Shown here: positions 38,893 to 46,871 of the stretch, piece by piece | How the letters are laid out: every line of letters begins with the position of its first letter | How positions within the stretch are numbered: the stretch's first letter is position 1 | Source: Kocuria rosea subsp. polaris | Lineage (GTDB): Bacteria > Actinomycetota > Actinomycetes > Actinomycetales > Micrococcaceae | Direction: 5' to 3' | Assembly: GCF_001483755.1 (NCBI RefSeq) | Contig: NZ_LQBK01000040.1 | Span: forward strand, 120,628-184,627 | Length of the DNA: 64,000 bases | The notes under the pieces: generated by a model | What the model saw: the letters and a program-made list of their open reading frames with translations, nothing else | Database searches by the model: none | What the model was told of the DNA's origin: nothing | Translations under genes and position numbers: made by a program

Positions 38893-39853
38893 CCCCGGCG
38901 GGCCCGGCGACGGCCAGCCCGTCCCGCACCAGCCCGTCCAGCGCGCGCCGGCGCTGCTCCTCCGGGGCCTCCAGCCCGTGCAGCGCGTCCAGGGCCCGGA
39001 GGGCCTCCGGCGGCAGGCCCGCGCCCGTCGCGACGTCGACGGGACCCGTGAGGTGGTGGGCCGGCACCGGCGCGGACCCGGCCCGCAGCACCGCCATGAC
39101 CGCCCCGCGGACCTGGCGGTCCGTGCCGTGCCACCGCTGGCCCCGGGGGGCCTCCAGCGGCTCCGGCCGGCCCGCGGCGACCCACGCGCACGCCGACCGC
39201 ACCGGGCACTGCTCGCACCGGGGGGAGCGGGCCGTGCAGACGAGGGCGCCGAGCTCCATGACCGCCTGGTTCCAGCGCACGGCCAGGGCGTCGTCGGCCG
39301 GCATCAGCTCCTCCGCGAGCCGCAGCTCGGCGGCCGTCAGCGACCGGGCCGGCAGGGCCCGCCCCGTGACGACCCGGGCGTGCACGCGGCGGATGTTCGT
39401 GTCCACCACGGTCTGCCGGTCCCCGAAGGCGAAGACCGCGATCGCGGCGGCCGTGTAGGCGCCCACGCCGGGCAGGGCCAGCAGCGCGTCGTGCGCCGCC
39501 GGCACCCGGCCCCCGTGCTGCTCGGTGATCTCGACGGCGGCCGCGTGCAGGCGCAGGGCCCGCCGCGGATAGCCGAGCCGGCCCCACGCGCGCACGGCCT
39601 CCCCGGCGCTCTCGGCCGCGAGGTCGGCGGGCCGCGGCCAGCGCCGCAGCCACGCCTGCCACACGGGCAGCACGCGCGCCACCGGAGTCTGCTGGAGCAT
39701 GAACTCGCTGACCATGACCCCCCACGGGGTGCAGGCCGGGTCCCGCCACGGGAGGTCCCGGGCGGCGTCGTCGTACCAGTCGGTCACGGCCCGGTGCAGG
39801 TCCGGCAGGCCGGCGGCCGGGACGGGGGGCGGGGCAGCGTGCGGGGAGCTCAT
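38876..39853 (-). CDS. mutY: A/G-specific adenine DNA glycosylase
   Basis: Removes adenine mispaired with 8-oxoguanine. The 325-residue protein has the catalytic Glu in VMVSEFMLQQTPV (E50), the helix-hairpin-helix LPGVGAYTAAAIAVFAFG, and the catalytic Asp in TVVDTNIRRVHARV. The 4Fe-4S cluster cysteines follow the C-x6-C-x2-C-x5-C pattern (CTARSPRCEQCPVRSAC). The ATG at 39853 has no ribosome site but has TACAGT 8 nt upstream on its strand. It is divergent from the next gene with only 24 bp between starts. Confidence 0.95.
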   Translation of the reverse strand: MSSPHAAPPPVPAAGLPDLHRAVTDWYDDAARDLPWRDPACTPWGVMVSEFMLQQTPVARVLPVWQAWLRRWPRPADLAAESAGEAVRAWGRLGYPRRALRLHAAAVEITEQHGGRVPAAHDALLALPGVGAYTAAAIAVFAFGDRQTVVDTNIRRVHARVVTGRALPARSLTAAELRLAEELMPADDALAVRWNQAVMELGALVCTARSPRCEQCPVRSACAWVAAGRPEPLEAPRGQRWHGTDRQVRGAVMAVLRAGSAPVPAHHLTGPVDVATGAGLPPEALRALDALHGLEAPEEQRRRALDGLVRDGLAVAGPAGVSLPG

Positions 39854-39877
39854 CGGAGTCCACTGTAGCCTGGGAGC
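39854..39877. promoter_or_regulatory. 24-bp divergent promoter with overlapping -10 boxes (mutY and membrane protein)
   Basis: Plus-strand TAGCCT (39866-39871) ends 6 nt before the ATG at 39878. Minus-strand TACAGT (complement of 39862-39867) ends 8 nt before the mutY ATG at 39853. The two -10 boxes share two bases, so polymerase cannot use both at once, and each -35 would lie inside the opposite gene. Confidence 0.5.
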
Positions 39878-40615
39878 ATGGCGCAGAAGGGTTCCGGGAG
39901 CACCCCCCACGGACGGTCGGGGAACGGTCACGACGACGACGGACGAGCTCCCCGCCACCCCGGGTCCCGGCGCGAGAGCCCCGAGGTGTACCGGCGCCGC
40001 CGGCTCGTGGCGGCCCTCGCCGCGGGCGTGCTGCTCGTGCTCGTGGCCGTGGGGCTGGTCTCGGCCGTGGCGGGCATGCTGGGCCCCGAGGAGACGGAGG
40101 GGGTCCCGGCCCCGGACACGGCCACCGCGTCCGCCGCGGCGGCCTCGCAGGAGCCCTTCGCGGACTTCACGCCGCGGCCGGACGAGAGCGCGTCCGCGGC
40201 GGGGTCCGCGCCCGCCACGGAGGGCCCGGTCGAGGAGTGCGGTCCTGAGCTGGCCGTGCGGGCGTCCACGGACCGGGAGAGCTACGCCGAGGACGCGCAG
40301 CCGGTCCTCGTGCTGAGCCTCGAGAACACGGGGGAGGACCCCTGCCGCGTCAACGCGGGCACCTCCCAGATGGTCTACGAGGTGACCTCGGGGCCGGACA
40401 CCGTCTTCGACAGCAGGCACTGCCAGGCCGGCTCCGAGGACGCGGAGGTGGTGCTCGAGCCCGGGCAGGAGCAGAGCGCGCGGCTGAGCTGGAACCGGGT
40501 GCGCACCGCCGAGGGCTGCACGGAGGCGGGGGGCGAGGCCCGGCCCGGCTACTACCGGCTCGAGACCTCGCTCGGGGAGCGCACGTCGGAGCCCGTGCCG
40601 TTCGTCCTGGAGTGA
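39878..40615 (+). CDS. Membrane-anchored extracytoplasmic protein, function unknown
   Basis: A 245-residue protein: a Gly/His/Arg-rich cytoplasmic tail of about 40 residues, one transmembrane helix (LVAALAAGVLLVLVAVGLVSAVAGML), a Ser/Thr/Ala-rich linker, and an extracellular beta-rich domain from about residue 115. That domain has four cysteines likely to form disulfides (VEECGPELAV, DPCRVNAG, SRHCQAG, AEGCTEAG). The domain resembles an immunoglobulin-like fold (VLVLSLENTGEDPC) but I do not recognise a family. It shares a 24-bp divergent promoter with mutY and converges on disA. Confidence 0.8.
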   Translation: MAQKGSGSTPHGRSGNGHDDDGRAPRHPGSRRESPEVYRRRRLVAALAAGVLLVLVAVGLVSAVAGMLGPEETEGVPAPDTATASAAAASQEPFADFTPRPDESASAAGSAPATEGPVEECGPELAVRASTDRESYAEDAQPVLVLSLENTGEDPCRVNAGTSQMVYEVTSGPDTVFDSRHCQAGSEDAEVVLEPGQEQSARLSWNRVRTAEGCTEAGGEARPGYYRLETSLGERTSEPVPFVLE

Positions 40616-40635
40616 GCGCGCCGCGCGCGGCTCAC
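40612..40635. terminator. Possible shared hairpin at convergent stops
   Basis: GTGAGC (40612-40617) and GCTCAC (40630-40635) form a 6-bp inverted repeat around GC-only sequence. It spans the stop of the membrane protein gene and the stop of disA, so it could end both transcripts. The stem is short. Confidence 0.35.
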
Positions 40636-41714
40636 ATGAAGCGCTCGAGCAGGCTGGTCTCGGCCATCCGGGAGAGGGACTCGCGCACCGTGCGGGCCCG
40701 CTGCTCGCCGATGCCCTCGACCGCCTTGAGGTCCTCGAGGTTGGCGGCCATCAGGGACTGCAGGCCGTCGAACTGGCGCACCAGCCGGTTGGCCACCGCG
40801 CGCGGCATCGACTTGATGCCCTCCAGCAGCCGGTAGCCGTGCGGGTGCAGGTCCGTCTCGAGGCTGCCCTGGGGTTCGACGAGGCCCACCGACACCGCGA
40901 TCCGCTGCAGGTCGATGAGCTCCGTGGGGGTGAGCTCGGCGAGGCGCGCCAGCCCCTCCTCGATGCCCTCCGCGGGGGTGCCGTCGGGCAGGTAGTCGCG
41001 CAGCACCACGTCCGGCCCGGGGCCGGTGCCCGCGGTGAGCTCCTCGAGCTGCAGGGCGATGAGCCGCCCGTCCACCCCGAGCTCGAGGACGTACCAGCCG
41101 ATCTCGGAGGAGATCCGCCGGACCATCTCCATCCGCTGGAGGGTCAGGGCCACGTCCCGCGCCGTCACGGACGCCTCGATCTCGAGCGAGGACAGGTTTC
41201 CCAGCACCTGCTCCATCCGGTGGCTGTAGTGCTCGAGCGTCTGCAGGGCCTGGTTGGCGCGGGCCATGATCGACTGGGAGCCCTCGATGGCGTACCGGGT
41301 CTCGCCCACGTAGATCGTGATGACGCTCATGGACTGGCTCACGGAGATCACCGGCACCCCGGTCTCCTTGGCGGTGCGCTCCGCGGACCGGTGCCGGGTC
41401 CCGGACTCCGTGGTGCCGATGGAGGGGTCCGGCACGAGCTGGACCCCGGCCTTGAGGATCCGGGTGGCGTCCCGGTCGCAGATGATGGCGCCGTCCATCT
41501 TGGCCAGCTCCCGCAGCTTGGGCGCGGAGCAGTCGGTGTCGATGTCGAAGCCGCCGGAGCAGATGGTCTCGACGGAGCGGTCGAAGCCGAGGACGATCAG
41601 CCCGCCCGTGCGTCCGCGCAGGATCCTCTCGAGACCGGTGCGCAGCTCGGTGCCGGGCGCGATGCGGGCCAGCGTCTTGCGCAGTGCGTTCTCAGGGGTC
41701 TTCGCCACGGTCAC
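40632..41714 (-). CDS. disA: DNA integrity scanning protein / diadenylate cyclase DisA
   Basis: Octameric enzyme that scans DNA and makes cyclic di-AMP from two ATP, stopping at branched DNA. The 360 residues show the DAC domain with D74-G75-A76 and R107-H108-R109 (GTRHRSAE) in the active site, a helical middle, and a C-terminal helix-hairpin-helix domain (NLEDLKAVEGIGEQRARTVRE). The GTG at 41714 lies 1 bp after the radA stop. A GTG at 41708 is a strong alternative because TATGAT lies exactly 6 nt before it and there is no ribosome site. Being next to radA matches the conserved radA-disA pair. Confidence 0.95.
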   Translation of the reverse strand: MTVAKTPENALRKTLARIAPGTELRTGLERILRGRTGGLIVLGFDRSVETICSGGFDIDTDCSAPKLRELAKMDGAIICDRDATRILKAGVQLVPDPSIGTTESGTRHRSAERTAKETGVPVISVSQSMSVITIYVGETRYAIEGSQSIMARANQALQTLEHYSHRMEQVLGNLSSLEIEASVTARDVALTLQRMEMVRRISSEIGWYVLELGVDGRLIALQLEELTAGTGPGPDVVLRDYLPDGTPAEGIEEGLARLAELTPTELIDLQRIAVSVGLVEPQGSLETDLHPHGYRLLEGIKSMPRAVANRLVRQFDGLQSLMAANLEDLKAVEGIGEQRARTVRESLSRMAETSLLERFM

Positions 41715-41720
41715 ATCATA
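41715..41720 (-). promoter_or_regulatory. -10 box (TATGAT) for a possible leaderless disA transcript
   Basis: The hexamer on the minus strand overlaps the radA stop and lies 6 nt before the GTG at 41708. It could give disA a promoter independent of radA. Confidence 0.4.
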
Positions 41721-43143
41721 CGGCCGCGGCGGTCTGCCGCTTCCGGGCGGGAGCCGCGGCGGAGGCCGGGAAGAGCAGCTCCATGGCGTCGTTGATGGTG
41801 GTCACCTCCCGGACGGTGAACCCCGCCGGGACCGGGCCCGGCCCCGTGGGGCTCGCGGGCACCACCGCGTGCGTGAAGCCCAGCCGGGCGACCTCCTGGA
41901 TGCGGCGCCCGATGCCCGGGACGGGCCGCACCTCGCCGGCCAGGCCCACCTCTCCGAAGCACACCAGGCGCTGCGGCAGGGGCCGGTCCTGCGCGGCCGA
42001 GGCCAGCGCCATGGCCACGGCGAGGTCGGTGGACGGCTCGGTGAGCTTCACGCCGCCGACCGTGGAGACGTAGCAGTCCAGCCCGGCCAGGTTCACGCCG
42101 GCCCGGCGCTGCAGGACGGCGAGGAGCATGGCGACCCTCGAGGAGTCGAGGCCGGCGGTGGCCCGCCGGGGCTGGGCGGTGGAGGAGCGGTCCAGCAGCG
42201 CCTGCACCTCGGCGAGCAGGGGCCGGCGGCCCTCGAGGGTCACCGTGAGGCACGTGCCGGACACCGGCATGGCCGTGCGGGAGACGAACAGGCCCGAGGG
42301 GTCCTCCACGCTCGTGATCCCGGTCTCGGTGAGGTCGAAGCAGCCGACCTCGTCCGTGGGGCCGTAGCGGTTCTTGACCGCCCGCAGCAGCCGGATCCGG
42401 GAGTGCTTCTCGCCCTCGAACTGGCACACCACGTCCACGAGGTGCTCGAGCAGCCGCGGACCGGCGATGGAGCCGTCCTTCGTCACGTGCCCCACGAGCA
42501 GCGTGGTCATGTTCCGCTTCTTGGCCGCGGCGATCAGGGACGCGGCGACCTCGCGGACCTGCGTCACCCCGCCCGCGGAGCCCTCGACCTCGGCGCTGGC
42601 CAGCGTCTGCACGGAGTCGACCACCAGCAGGCGTGGGGAGATCGTCTCGATGTGGCCCAGCGCCGTGGCCAGGTCCGTCTCGGCGGTGAGGTACAGGGTG
42701 GGCGCCACGGCGTCGATCCGGTCCGCGCGCAGCTTCACCTGCGCGGCGGACTCCTCGCCCGTGACGTAGAGGACGTCGCGGGTCCCCGAGCCCGTGCCCT
42801 CCGCGAAGCGGGCGGCGACGTCGAGCAGCAGCGTCGACTTCCCGACCCCGGGCTCGCCCGCCATCAGCACGACCGCGCCGGGGACGAGCCCGCCGCCGAG
42901 GACGCGGTCCAGCTCGGGCACCCCGGTGGGCGCCGAGGTCGCCACGGTGGCGTCCACCTGGGCGATGGGGCGGGCGGGCTCGGCGATCGACCGGGCGGCC
43001 GTGGTGCGGGCCCTGTGCTCGCCGATCTCCTCGACGGTGCCCCACGCCTGGCACTCCCCGCACCGGCCCACCCACTTGGCGGTGCTCCAGCCGCACTCGG
43101 TGCAGCGGTAGGCGGGGGAGTTGCGGCGGGTGCGGGTGCTCAT
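41716..43143 (-). CDS. radA: DNA repair protein RadA (branch migration helicase)
   Basis: RecA-like ATPase that helps process recombination intermediates. The 475 residues begin with a C4 zinc finger (YRCTECGWSTAKWVGRCGECQAWGT). Walker A is MAGEPGVGKSTLLLDVA near residue 90, the RadA-specific KNRYG motif is in AVKNRYGPTDEVG, and the C-terminal third is a Lon-like domain without protease function. The ATG at 43143 is preferred over 43176 because TAGCCT lies 7 nt upstream on its strand and the zinc finger follows at once. disA follows 1 bp after the stop. Confidence 0.96.
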   Translation of the reverse strand: MSTRTRRNSPAYRCTECGWSTAKWVGRCGECQAWGTVEEIGEHRARTTAARSIAEPARPIAQVDATVATSAPTGVPELDRVLGGGLVPGAVVLMAGEPGVGKSTLLLDVAARFAEGTGSGTRDVLYVTGEESAAQVKLRADRIDAVAPTLYLTAETDLATALGHIETISPRLLVVDSVQTLASAEVEGSAGGVTQVREVAASLIAAAKKRNMTTLLVGHVTKDGSIAGPRLLEHLVDVVCQFEGEKHSRIRLLRAVKNRYGPTDEVGCFDLTETGITSVEDPSGLFVSRTAMPVSGTCLTVTLEGRRPLLAEVQALLDRSSTAQPRRATAGLDSSRVAMLLAVLQRRAGVNLAGLDCYVSTVGGVKLTEPSTDLAVAMALASAAQDRPLPQRLVCFGEVGLAGEVRPVPGIGRRIQEVARLGFTHAVVPASPTGPGPVPAGFTVREVTTINDAMELLFPASAAAPARKRQTAAAV

Positions 43144-43150
43144 GGCGTCC

Positions 43151-43156
43151 AGGCTA
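43151..43156 (-). promoter_or_regulatory. -10 box (TAGCCT) of a leaderless radA transcript
   Basis: The minus-strand hexamer TAGCCT ends 7 nt before the radA ATG; no ribosome site is present. Confidence 0.5.
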
Positions 43157-43203
43157 GCCGCCGGGTCGGACGGCACAGGTCCTGAAGACCCCGCGACCCG
43201 TGC

Positions 43204-44352
43204 TCAGGCGCGGTCCCAGCCCTCGAGCCGGGGGAGCTGGGCGCGCGCCTCCTCGTGCGTCATCCCGGCGGCCTCCAGGAGGTCCACGACCATGGGGCGC
43301 AGGTCCAGCACCAGGGTCTCGCCCTCCATGGTGCGCACCCCCATCCGTCCCGGGTGCAGGCGCCCGGCCACGTCGGCCAGCTCGTTGCGGGCCTGGCGCA
43401 GATAGCTCTCCCGGGAGCCGGGGGAGGCCACGGCGAGCGCGTTGCCCAGTGTGGTGACGGCGTCGGCGAGGTCGTCGAAGGCCGTGCCCATGGAGGCCAC
43501 GGCCTCGTCCGAGAGCGTCACGTGGTTGAGCACGGAGGCGAGGCGGCGGGCGAGGACCCGCGCGTTGCGCACGGCGAGGTCCAGATAGCGGATGGAGTGC
43601 GCGATCCCTTCGATCTCCGCCCGGCGACCGCGGTACAGCGGTGAGGCCGTGGCGATCTCGAGGGAGGACTTCAGCCCGGACGTCACGGAGTCCACGAGCG
43701 GCTGGGTCTGGCGGGCGCGCACGAGAGCGTGCCAGGCGGCGGTGGCGTCGTAGTCCTCCACGGCCCGGCTCGCCTCCCGGAGGACCCCGGAGAACTCGTC
43801 GACGAGCGCCCGCAGCCCCTGGCGCGGCTGGCTCCGCGGGTCCGTGGGCACGAAGTAGGCCATGGCCAGGGCGCAGAGCCCGCCCACGACCGCGTCCGTG
43901 GAGCGGGCGAAGACCCCGTCCTGGGACGGCGGCAGCAGGACCACGAGCACGGACTGCAGCCCCATCTGGGTGGTGAACAGCGTGCCGTTGTCCAGGAAGC
44001 GGGCCAGCAGGATCGAGGTCATGAGCACCACGCAGGCCTGCCACACGCCCGTGCCCAGGACGTGGATCAGCGTGTCCCCCACGGCGATGCCGAGGGTGCA
44101 GCCGATGGAGACCTCCAGGACGCGCCGGTAGCGCAGCCCGTCCTTCGCGAAGCCCAGCGAGACCAGGGCCGCCGTGGCCGCGAAGATGGGCCCGGAGTGG
44201 CCCAGCAGCTGCTCGGCGATCACGTAGGCCCCGACGCTGGCCACCGTGATCTGGAAGCTCTGGAGCAGGCCCGTGCGGACCCGGGTGAGGCCGACCCGGG
44301 TGCGGCTGCGCACCGCGCGGGCCGCGGCTCGCGCACGGTTGCCTGGCTGCAT
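43204..44352 (-). CDS. FUSC / aromatic acid exporter family membrane protein
   Basis: A 382-residue membrane protein. About six hydrophobic segments in the first half (from FQITVASVGAYVIAEQLL to AVVGGLCALAMAYFVP) are followed by a long helical cytoplasmic domain, the layout of the FUSC/ArAE exporter family. Substrate unknown. The ATG at 44352 has no ribosome site but TAGGAT lies 6 nt upstream on its strand, a clean leaderless signal. It is transcribed away from the pst operon. Confidence 0.85.
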   Translation of the reverse strand: MQPGNRARAAARAVRSRTRVGLTRVRTGLLQSFQITVASVGAYVIAEQLLGHSGPIFAATAALVSLGFAKDGLRYRRVLEVSIGCTLGIAVGDTLIHVLGTGVWQACVVLMTSILLARFLDNGTLFTTQMGLQSVLVVLLPPSQDGVFARSTDAVVGGLCALAMAYFVPTDPRSQPRQGLRALVDEFSGVLREASRAVEDYDATAAWHALVRARQTQPLVDSVTSGLKSSLEIATASPLYRGRRAEIEGIAHSIRYLDLAVRNARVLARRLASVLNHVTLSDEAVASMGTAFDDLADAVTTLGNALAVASPGSRESYLRQARNELADVAGRLHPGRMGVRTMEGETLVLDLRPMVVDLLEAAGMTHEEARAQLPRLEGWDRA

Positions 44353-44358
44353 GGGGCC

Positions 44359-44364
44359 ATCCTA
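44359..44364 (-). promoter_or_regulatory. -10 box (TAGGAT) of a leaderless FUSC-gene transcript
   Basis: The minus-strand hexamer ends exactly 6 nt before the ATG at 44352. Confidence 0.55.
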
Positions 44365-44472
44365 GGCGAGCGGCCCGGGGCCGCCGGCGAGCGGGCGGGG
44401 CCACCGTGCCGGCCCGGGAACGGGTGGCCGCGGTGTGAGATCCGCAACTCCGGCACGGCTCCGGAGGCCGGT

Positions 44473-44490
44473 GTTCACCCGCCGTTCATC
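44473..44490 (+). promoter_or_regulatory. Tandem PHO box upstream of pstS
   Basis: GTTCACC (44473-44479) and GTTCATC (44484-44490) form two direct repeats at exactly 11-bp spacing, the PhoP-binding pattern known from Streptomyces. A -10 candidate TAGCGT lies at 44522-44527. The repeats end about 31 bp before it, just upstream of the -35, so PhoP would activate when phosphate is low. Confidence 0.8.
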
Positions 44491-44650
44491 TTGCCGGGTC
44501 AATCTGGCCACCTGCGCTCCCTAGCGTCTTCCGGAGAGAGGTTCGCGGGTCGACCGCAGATCCACCTCTTGCACCGGCCCGGAGATCCTCCGGCGCCACG
44601 ACGGACCACGGCCCCGTGACGGGCCACGACTGTGATTTGAGGGGCAACAA

Positions 44651-45760
44651 GTGAAGGCATCCCACCTCGGCCGTTCTGCGGCCGTCCTGGCCATCGGCAC
44701 GCTCGCGCTCACCGCGTGCGGTTCGGACAACGCCACGGGCGGAGGCTCCGGCTCCGCCGAGACCTCTGCGTCCGGCGTCTCCGGCACGCTGACCGGCATC
44801 GGGTCGTCGGCCCAGAACGCCGCGATGACGGCGTGGCAGAACGGCTTCCAGGAGGCCAACCCCGAGGCCACGGTGCAGTACTCCCCGGACGGCTCCGGCG
44901 CGGGCCGCGAGGCCTTCACCGCCGGCGGCGCCGACTTCGCGGGCTCGGACGCCTACCTCGACGAGGAGGAGTACGAGGCCTCCAAGGAGGTCTGCGGCCC
45001 CGAGGGCGCGTTCCACGTCCCGGCCTACATCTCCCCGATCGCGGTGGCGTTCAACCTGCCGGGCGTCGACACCGTGAACATGGACGGCGCGACCATCGCC
45101 CAGGTCTTCACCGGGGAGATCACCGAGTGGAACGACCCCGCCATCGCCGAGCAGAACCCCGACGCGGAGCTGCCGGACACCCCGATCACCGTGGTCCACC
45201 GCAACGACGAGTCCGGGACCACCGAGAACTTCCAGGAGTACCTGGCCGCGGCCGCCCCCGAGGTGTGGACCGAGGAGGTCTCCGGCAACTGGCCCTCCCA
45301 GTGGGCCGCCGAGAACAACAAGGGCACCGCCGGCGTGGTCCAGTCCACCAACGCCACCGAGGGCGCCATCACCTACGCGGACGCCTCCGCCGTGGGCGAT
45401 CTCGGCACCGTGGCCGTGGGGGTGGGCGAGGAGTACGTCGAGTACTCCTCCGAGGCCGCCGCGAAGGCCGTCGAGGCCTCGTCCCCGGTCGAGGGCCGCG
45501 CCGAGTACGACATGGCGATGGACCTCGAGCGCGACACCACCGAGTCCGGGAGCTACCCGATCGTGCTCGTGTCGTACGAGATCTTCTGCCCGCAGTACGA
45601 TTCCCAGGAGACCGCTGACCTCGCGAAGGCGTTCGGCGAGTACGTCATCAGCGAGGAGGGGCAGCAGGCGGCGGCCGAGGCGGCCGGCTCCGCCCCCATG
45701 TCCGAGAACCTGCGCACCGCCGCGCAGGAGGCGATCGACCAGATCACGGTCGCCGGCTGA
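44651..45760 (+). CDS. pstS: Phosphate ABC transporter substrate-binding lipoprotein
   Basis: Captures phosphate outside the cell for the PstSCAB importer. The 369-residue lipoprotein has a lipobox LALTACG (Cys near residue 23). The phosphate-binding segments are GTLTGIGSSAQNAAMTAW, GADFAGSDAYLDEEE and HRNDESGTTENFQEYL. GTG 44651 has a GAGGGG site after a leader of about 120 nt. A PHO box lies upstream. It leads pstC-pstA-pstB; a stem-loop in the 175-bp gap before pstC may keep PstS levels above those of the permeases. A second pstS lies at 55.9-57.0 kb. Confidence 0.97.
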   Translation: MKASHLGRSAAVLAIGTLALTACGSDNATGGGSGSAETSASGVSGTLTGIGSSAQNAAMTAWQNGFQEANPEATVQYSPDGSGAGREAFTAGGADFAGSDAYLDEEEYEASKEVCGPEGAFHVPAYISPIAVAFNLPGVDTVNMDGATIAQVFTGEITEWNDPAIAEQNPDAELPDTPITVVHRNDESGTTENFQEYLAAAAPEVWTEEVSGNWPSQWAAENNKGTAGVVQSTNATEGAITYADASAVGDLGTVAVGVGEEYVEYSSEAAAKAVEASSPVEGRAEYDMAMDLERDTTESGSYPIVLVSYEIFCPQYDSQETADLAKAFGEYVISEEGQQAAAEAAGSAPMSENLRTAAQEAIDQITVAG

Positions 45761-45773
45761 TCCAGTTCTGCTG

Positions 45774-45827
45774 GTCCCGTTCGGTGCGGGCCCGGGCCCT
45801 CCCGCCCGCGCCCGCGCCGAACGGGAC
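45774..45827 (+). terminator. Stem-loop between pstS and pstC
   Basis: A 17-bp inverted repeat with one G-T mismatch (45774-45790 with 45811-45827) and a 20-nt loop follows the pstS stop. It could act as a partial terminator or protect the 3' end of the pstS message. Confidence 0.5.
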
Positions 45828-45935
45828 ATTCGTGTGTGAGGCGACCTCCGCGTGAGGCGCGTCACCGGACCCACGCGCGGGGACACCACTGCGTCCCCGC
45901 ACCACCCGTGTCAGGCAATCGAAGGGGCACCCGAC

Positions 45936-46871
45936 ATGTCCACCACCGTCACCACCAGGAAGACCGCCGCCGGCGGCAAGGCGGGCGACTCGATCTTCTC
46001 CGGGCTCAGCCTCGGGGCCGGCGTGCTGATCCTCGCCGTCCTGGCGGCCGTGGCGCTGTTCCTGTTCCTGCAGGCGCTGCCCACCTTCCAGGCCCCCGCC
46101 GAGGAGATCTCCGGCGGCGCCGGCTTCTGGTCCTACATCTGGCCGATGGTCATCGGCACGGTGATCGCCGCCGTGATCGCGCTGGTGATCGCCACCCCGA
46201 TCGGCGTGCTGGTGGCCCTGTACATCTCCCACTACGCGCCGGCGCGGATCGCCAAGCCCGTGGGCTACGTCATCGATCTGCTGGCGGCGATCCCGTCGGT
46301 GATCTACGGGGCCTGGGGCACCACCGTCCTGGCCGCCTCCGTAGTGCCCTTCTACGACTGGCTGTCGACCAACCTCGGGTTCATCCCGATCTTCAGCGGC
46401 CCGGCGTCCCAGACCGGCAAGACCATGCTCACGGCCGGGGTGGTGCTGGCCATCATGATCCTGCCGATCATCACGGCGATGTCCCGGGAGCTGTTCGTCC
46501 AGACCCCGAAGCTGCACGAGGAGGCCGCCCTGGCCCTCGGGGCGACCCGGTGGGAGATGATCCGGATGACGGTGCTGCCCTTCGCCCGCCCGGGGATCAT
46601 CTCCGCGGTGATGCTCGCCCTGGGCCGCGCGCTGGGCGAGACCATGGCGGTGGCCCTGGTGCTCTCGAGCGGCCCGCTCACCTCGTCGCTCGTGCAGTCC
46701 GGGAACCAGACCATCGCGGCGGAGATCGCCCTCAACTTCCCGGAGGCCTACGGCCTGCGGCTGTCCGAGCTCATCGCCGCGGGCCTGATCCTCTTCGTGA
46801 TCACCCTCGTGGTGAACATCATCGCCCGCGCCATCGTCGCCCGCTACAAGGAATTCTCGGGAGCCAACTGA
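45936..46871 (+). CDS. pstC: Phosphate ABC transporter permease PstC
   Basis: One of two membrane subunits of the phosphate importer, 311 residues with six hydrophobic segments. The coupling loop is EEAALALGATRWEMIRMTVLP; GRALGETMAVALVL is the conserved PstC segment. ATG 45936 has an AAGGGG site; an upstream in-frame start at 45852 lacks one. The stop overlaps the pstA start (TGATG). Confidence 0.96.
   Translation: MSTTVTTRKTAAGGKAGDSIFSGLSLGAGVLILAVLAAVALFLFLQALPTFQAPAEEISGGAGFWSYIWPMVIGTVIAAVIALVIATPIGVLVALYISHYAPARIAKPVGYVIDLLAAIPSVIYGAWGTTVLAASVVPFYDWLSTNLGFIPIFSGPASQTGKTMLTAGVVLAIMILPIITAMSRELFVQTPKLHEEAALALGATRWEMIRMTVLPFARPGIISAVMLALGRALGETMAVALVLSSGPLTSSLVQSGNQTIAAEIALNFPEAYGLRLSELIAAGLILFVITLVVNIIARAIVARYKEFSGAN

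Noticed and set aside
44353-44650. Riboswitch upstream of pstS
   Set aside because: No known aptamer pattern was seen; the PHO box explains the control better.
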